Shown here one piece after another: positions 19,924 through 22,590 of a stretch of 22,590 bases of DNA. The notes beneath the pieces are model-generated. The model had not been told where the DNA came from, made no database searches, and saw only the letters and a list, made by a program, of their open reading frames with translations. Position 1 is the stretch's first letter. Each line of letters begins with the position of its first letter. The stretch comes from a virus, in the IMG/VR virus record IMGVR_UViG_3300023500_000032, positions 1 through 22,590 of that record; one strand, 5' to 3'. The position numbers were made by a program, and so were the translations under genes.

Positions 19924-20367
19924 TTATCGTGTTACAAAAGCCCGATAATTTGCGCGGATAACGATTTCATAAAATCCACCGCTGACCCTTCCACCATCTC
20001 TATTGTTAGAAATGATGTTAATTTCTTGTCCTGAATAAGTTAGCTTAGAGCCAATCTTTAAAAGGACTAAAACTTGTTCTGCTTTCTGCTTGACAATGAT
20101 TGCGCCCACGTCAGCAGGATATTTCAATATGCACTGATAAAAACCCACTGCATTATCAGTATCAGCAAGTGAGAACGCCGCCTTGCCAGCTGGAAACGTT
20201 GTCATTTCCATAAACTCGCGCCTTGCTTGTGGCTTATAAATGCCGCGCTTGCTTGTGTATGATACGCCATCCCACGCTGAATATGCGCCGTTATCGTGGA
20301 CTATATCAATGTCCAAAGAACCACCCAGCATCAACGATGTAAAAGCTTGGTCAATTTTAATGCTCAT
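19924..20367 (-). CDS. Tail terminator protein (147 aa)
   Basis: Contains MSIKIDQAFTSLMLGG, the middle motif RREFMEMTTFPAGKAAFSL, and FYEIVIRANYRAF near the end, an arrangement like the DUF4128/gpU-type terminator family. Terminators cap the tail tube when it has reached length and join it to the head. The gene overlaps the one upstream and precedes the tube gene by 14 bp, the normal order. Confidence 0.75.
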   Translation of the reverse strand: MSIKIDQAFTSLMLGGSLDIDIVHDNGAYSAWDGVSYTSKRGIYKPQARREFMEMTTFPAGKAAFSLADTDNAVGFYQCILKYPADVGAIIVKQKAEQVLVLLKIGSKLTYSGQEINIISNNRDGGRVSGGFYEIVIRANYRAFVTR

Positions 20368-20732
20368 CGTAACGCCCTGACTTCATCTTTCACAATTTGA
20401 CGAACACGAGCCACACTGCGCCCTACCATACCGTCAATATTTTCATATTTTTTAGCGTATGGCAGATGGTTTGTGAAATAAGTCAGCCCATCACCGCTTG
20501 CGCCATTGTTTATTTCAGATGTTACAGCCGAACCGCTTGGATCTTTTCTGCCTAAAATATTACCAGTTGGCTTGTTTTCTTGTATCTGCCAGTTTCCTTT
20601 TAGCCGACCAGTGTCCACCCGTGTTTGCTCGACAATGCCGCTGAATAATTCAACCTTAACAGCCCTCGCCAGATTACCTAAATCCTTACCGCCTTTACTA
20701 GCCAAGCGTTCTAAATCAGCCGCCCAACTCAT
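20364..20732 (-). CDS. HK97 gp10-like tail completion protein (122 aa)
   Basis: Starts MSWAADLERLASKGGKDL; RVDTGRLKGNWQIQENKP is the family block (tyrosine/threonine-glycine-Arg-Leu-Lys-Xaa-Xaa), and LPYAKKYENIDGM, then RVRQIVKDEVRALR follow, as in HK97 gp10-like proteins of the head-tail interface. Overlaps with both neighbours show coupling. It is predicted to act during joining of head and tail. Confidence 0.85.
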   Translation of the reverse strand: MSWAADLERLASKGGKDLGNLARAVKVELFSGIVEQTRVDTGRLKGNWQIQENKPTGNILGRKDPSGSAVTSEINNGASGDGLTYFTNHLPYAKKYENIDGMVGRSVARVRQIVKDEVRALR

Positions 20733-21085
20733 TTGCGCACCTGTACAAAGAAAACAATAGCAGTCGAACTATCTGGTTTAATAGTCTTGATATTTTGAAT
20801 GCTCCAATCTTCACCAGCTATCAATACTCTGTCGTCAGCTTGCGGCGTTTGTGTGTTACTTAAAATCAACTCTTTATCACCTACTAAAATTCGCTTCCCA
20901 TCTATAACTTTGTCATGATATGGGCGCAACAATCCAACAGTGGCAAGACCTGTCACTCCGCCTGCTATTACAGTGCCTGTAATTGGGTCGAACACCTCGC
21001 CCATGGTGCGCTGTAGCGTAACATTAGCACCGAACTTAGTTAGGAGCTTTAGTGTAGTTGCAGCCATATTGCCATAGAAACTCAT
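20729..21085 (-). CDS. Head closure / stopper-like protein (118 aa)
   Basis: The start overlaps the upstream stop (TAATG). Beta-rich with VTLQRTMGEVFDPITGT, GLLRPYHDKVIDGKRI and EDWSIQNIKTIKPDS, similar to small closure proteins between the adaptor and tail completion genes. The order adaptor, closure, completion, terminator, tube fits siphovirus head-tail modules. The assignment rests on order and pattern. Confidence 0.7.
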   Translation of the reverse strand: MSFYGNMAATTLKLLTKFGANVTLQRTMGEVFDPITGTVIAGGVTGLATVGLLRPYHDKVIDGKRILVGDKELILSNTQTPQADDRVLIAGEDWSIQNIKTIKPDSSTAIVFFVQVRK

Positions 21086-21594
21086 TATCTATGCAACTCA
21101 ACAACGTATAAGCCGCTATTATTTAATAATGTCCGCAATAATGAGTCACCTGTACTTGTGCGAGTTGCTTTCTGGTCTGCACCATCAACTACTGCATAAG
21201 TGACATCTACCGCGCCCTCTACGCGCTCACGCTTCGCTACAAGGTTTGGATTAACTGGACGGTTATACAGGTCAATCCCTGCATGTACGTCAAGCGCAAA
21301 CGCCCATTGGCATTGTCTAACCTGTCTTGGGATTTCGTTCGCGTTCCAGTACCAGCCCTCAAGCTGCAAGCCGAAGCGTGGAAACGACATTGATTGGTCA
21401 CGAACATTACGCGTGCCTTTCAGATTGGTTTCGTGATGATCGATGAATTGAGCGGCTTTAACTAACTCCACCTCTGTAGATAGCCCCACGGGGATATTCA
21501 CGCCAACGCTTGCTGCATACGCAACAAATTCAGCCACGGTTGAGTAGCTGTTTGCATTGGCAACATTGCTGCCGTCTTCAACTATTAAAGCCAT
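21085..21594 (-). CDS. Head-tail adaptor, DnaT-like fold family (169 aa)
   Basis: Starts MALIVEDGSNVANANSYSTV. AEFVAYAASVGVN, VKAAQFIDHHETNLKG, then SFPRFGLQLEGWYWNANEIP and RQVRQCQWAFALDV follow; these are the usual blocks of the family labelled DnaT-like ssDNA-binding in phage genomes, which acts as head-tail adaptor. The name DnaT is structural; no replication role is implied. ATG at 21594 lies three bases after the LEM-like gene's stop with no strong ribosome site, so coupling is likely. Confidence 0.8.
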   Translation of the reverse strand: MALIVEDGSNVANANSYSTVAEFVAYAASVGVNIPVGLSTEVELVKAAQFIDHHETNLKGTRNVRDQSMSFPRFGLQLEGWYWNANEIPRQVRQCQWAFALDVHAGIDLYNRPVNPNLVAKRERVEGAVDVTYAVVDGADQKATRTSTGDSLLRTLLNNSGLYVVELHR

Positions 21595-21597
21595 TAT

Positions 21598-21822
21598 TTA
21601 GAAGCTTTGCAAAAGCATTTCTAAATCAGCCTTTGTAGATTTTGAATCATATTCAATACCAGCTTCTTCACATTGCGCCTGCAAATCTGCTTTAGAGCCT
21701 GCTTTAATTTCTTCTTCTTCTTTATACAATTTATGCACTGACGCATCATAATCACTTTTATTCATAATGATTTTAACACCTGCATTATTGACGATTGTTA
21801 CTGTTTCGCATGTTTCTGACAT
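21598..21822 (-). CDS. LEM/HeH-domain protein (74 aa)
   Basis: AAAGGAG lies before the ATG. The N-terminal part (TVTIVNNAGVKIIMNKSDYDA) is strand-rich; after an acidic KEEEEIKAG linker, the last 30 residues KADLQAQCEEAGIEYD, TKADLEMLLQ fit the helix-extended-helix (LEM/SAP-like) fold. Such proteins lie after the coat gene in many lambdoid-type phages and may help packaging or capsid maturation. Function is not established. Confidence 0.75.
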   Translation of the reverse strand: MSETCETVTIVNNAGVKIIMNKSDYDASVHKLYKEEEEIKAGSKADLQAQCEEAGIEYDSKSTKADLEMLLQSF

Positions 21823-21838
21823 ATTACACTCCTTTGTT

Positions 21839-21893
21839 TTAACTGCTTAATTTGAGGCACTGCCGAAGCAATGCCCCATTGTTAAGCAATTAA
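21839..21893 (-). other. Long stem-loop with cUUCGg tetraloop after the coat gene
   Basis: On the minus strand the 10-bp stem GGGGCATTGC/GCAGTGCCTC (two G-U pairs) is closed by TTCG, and an outer 12-bp stem TTAATTGCTTAA/TTAAGCAGTTAA (one G-U pair) extends it after a small internal loop. The structure begins in the coat gene's stop codon (21892-21890). There is no U run after it. It may protect the abundant coat mRNA or lower transcription into downstream genes. Confidence 0.65.
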
Positions 21894-22590
21894 CCCAATA
21901 ATGTTGCTACATGTTCTGGTTTCCATACCTTGGTACCCCAAGCCATTGCAACTTGTAACATTGCTTTGCCTTGACCAAGATAAACAGACACTTCAAATGG
22001 CAAGCCGCTGATTGGGTCTACAACCATCATACGATCAACAGCACTATCACGAACCACGCCACCGATTACAGGTGTTGCAGGTGCGCGCGCTACAAGCTCG
22101 ATAGCAGAACGATTGAAACAAACGTTACGTGCAGATGATGCAGTGACAGTGATTGCAGTGACTCCAGCGATTGCATTACGTAAACCAGGGGCTTGCAAAG
22201 TGATGGTGTCACCTGCCGCTGGGTTAGCACCTGCAAAACTGACAAAAGCAACAACGTATTTATTAGTGTCACCCGCGAAAGATACAATGTCACCAGCAGA
22301 TACAACACCAGTGCCAGCCGCTGCTAAGGTAATAACAGTTGAGCCAACAGCATAACCAGCTGCATCGGTAGCAGCATTAGCCATGGTGCCTGCTGTGAAG
22401 TTCTGCACCTGTGCTGACTGACGTAAATCCAAGCCAGCCAATGGAAGCAAAATACCTTGACGTTGCAAAACGTCTGTGCCTGTGATGTTAGCTTGAGATT
22501 GTTTGCCCTGAATGGTTGCACCAGCGGTTGTATTCATAACAAGCTGATGACCAAATTCGCCAGCGCCGTTGTCCACAAGGATTTTCTTAG
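21890..22590 (-). CDS. P22-type major coat protein, C-terminal part (N-terminus beyond window)
   Basis: The open frame continues through the right edge (codons before GTG at 22576 are KKIL), so the true start is outside. Visible are GHQLVMNTTAGATIQG, TDVLQRQGILLPLAGLDL, GYAVGSTVITLAAAGTG, and the ending FNRSAIELVARAP ... DPISGLPFEVSVYLGQGK ... MAWGTKVWKPEHVATLLG. This is the conserved C-terminal half of the P22-coat family with its inserted Ig-like domain (around residues 80-150 of the fragment). It builds the icosahedral shell. Confidence 0.9.
   Translation of the reverse strand, partial: KKILVDNGAGEFGHQLVMNTTAGATIQGKQSQANITGTDVLQRQGILLPLAGLDLRQSAQVQNFTAGTMANAATDAAGYAVGSTVITLAAAGTGVVSAGDIVSFAGDTNKYVVAFVSFAGANPAAGDTITLQAPGLRNAIAGVTAITVTASSARNVCFNRSAIELVARAPATPVIGGVVRDSAVDRMMVVDPISGLPFEVSVYLGQGKAMLQVAMAWGTKVWKPEHVATLLG

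Noticed and set aside
1-22590. Integrase, repressor, transposon, tRNA or attachment site
   Set aside because: I looked for these on both strands and found none I could support; they may lie outside the window.

Overview
The window is a piece of a temperate-type tailed phage (a prophage or free phage genome), almost certainly of a Gram-negative, probably gamma- or betaproteobacterial, host. The evidence is a P22-type coat protein, an Erf-family annealing protein, an N4 gp49/Sf6 gp66-family protein, a T4-type lysozyme and a three-TM holin of the GTA type, all in a fairly A+T-rich background. The tail genes (tube, terminator, frameshifted G/GT chaperones, 794-residue tape measure, hub, fibres) point to a long non-contractile tail, so the virion is inferred to be a siphovirus with a P22-like coat fold. 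No integrase, repressor, terminase or portal lies in the window, and I cannot name the host genus.

Layout. (1) 1-2631, minus strand: an early operon of small genes ending in a replication-initiator-like gene that runs off the left edge. That gene carries an 11-bp iteron array followed by a purine-rich tract, the arrangement seen in lambda ori inside gene O. An internal consensus-like promoter (896-923) lies just upstream of the last two genes. (2) 2632-3146: a 515-bp gene-free control region holding an inverted repeat, a putative small RNA with its own terminator, a second folded element with a possible pseudoknot, and a good rightward promoter overlapped by an 18-bp palindrome. (3) 3147-8588, plus strand: a tightly packed, mostly overlapping operon of small proteins (three with paired CX2C motifs), a beta-solenoid-like repeat protein flanked by a direct duplication, and the recombination cassette annealing protein + RecE-like nuclease + SSB, then a few more small genes. 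(4) 8551-22590, minus strand, read from right to left: coat, LEM-like protein, head-tail connectors, tail tube, G/GT, tape measure, distal tail and hub proteins, fibre 1 with an XkdW-like partner, lysis genes, fibre 2 (collagen-like) with a second XkdW-like partner, and a holin. The two transcription units converge near 8550.

How it works together: the rightward operon would make recombination/repair proteins and host-takeover peptides, and the leftward early operon would make the initiator acting on the iterons inside its own gene. The late leftward operon would build head and tail and lyse the host. Translational coupling (ATGA, TAATG overlaps) is pervasive. The most unusual parts are the iteron array, the structured control region, and the duplicated zinc-motif/leader unit.
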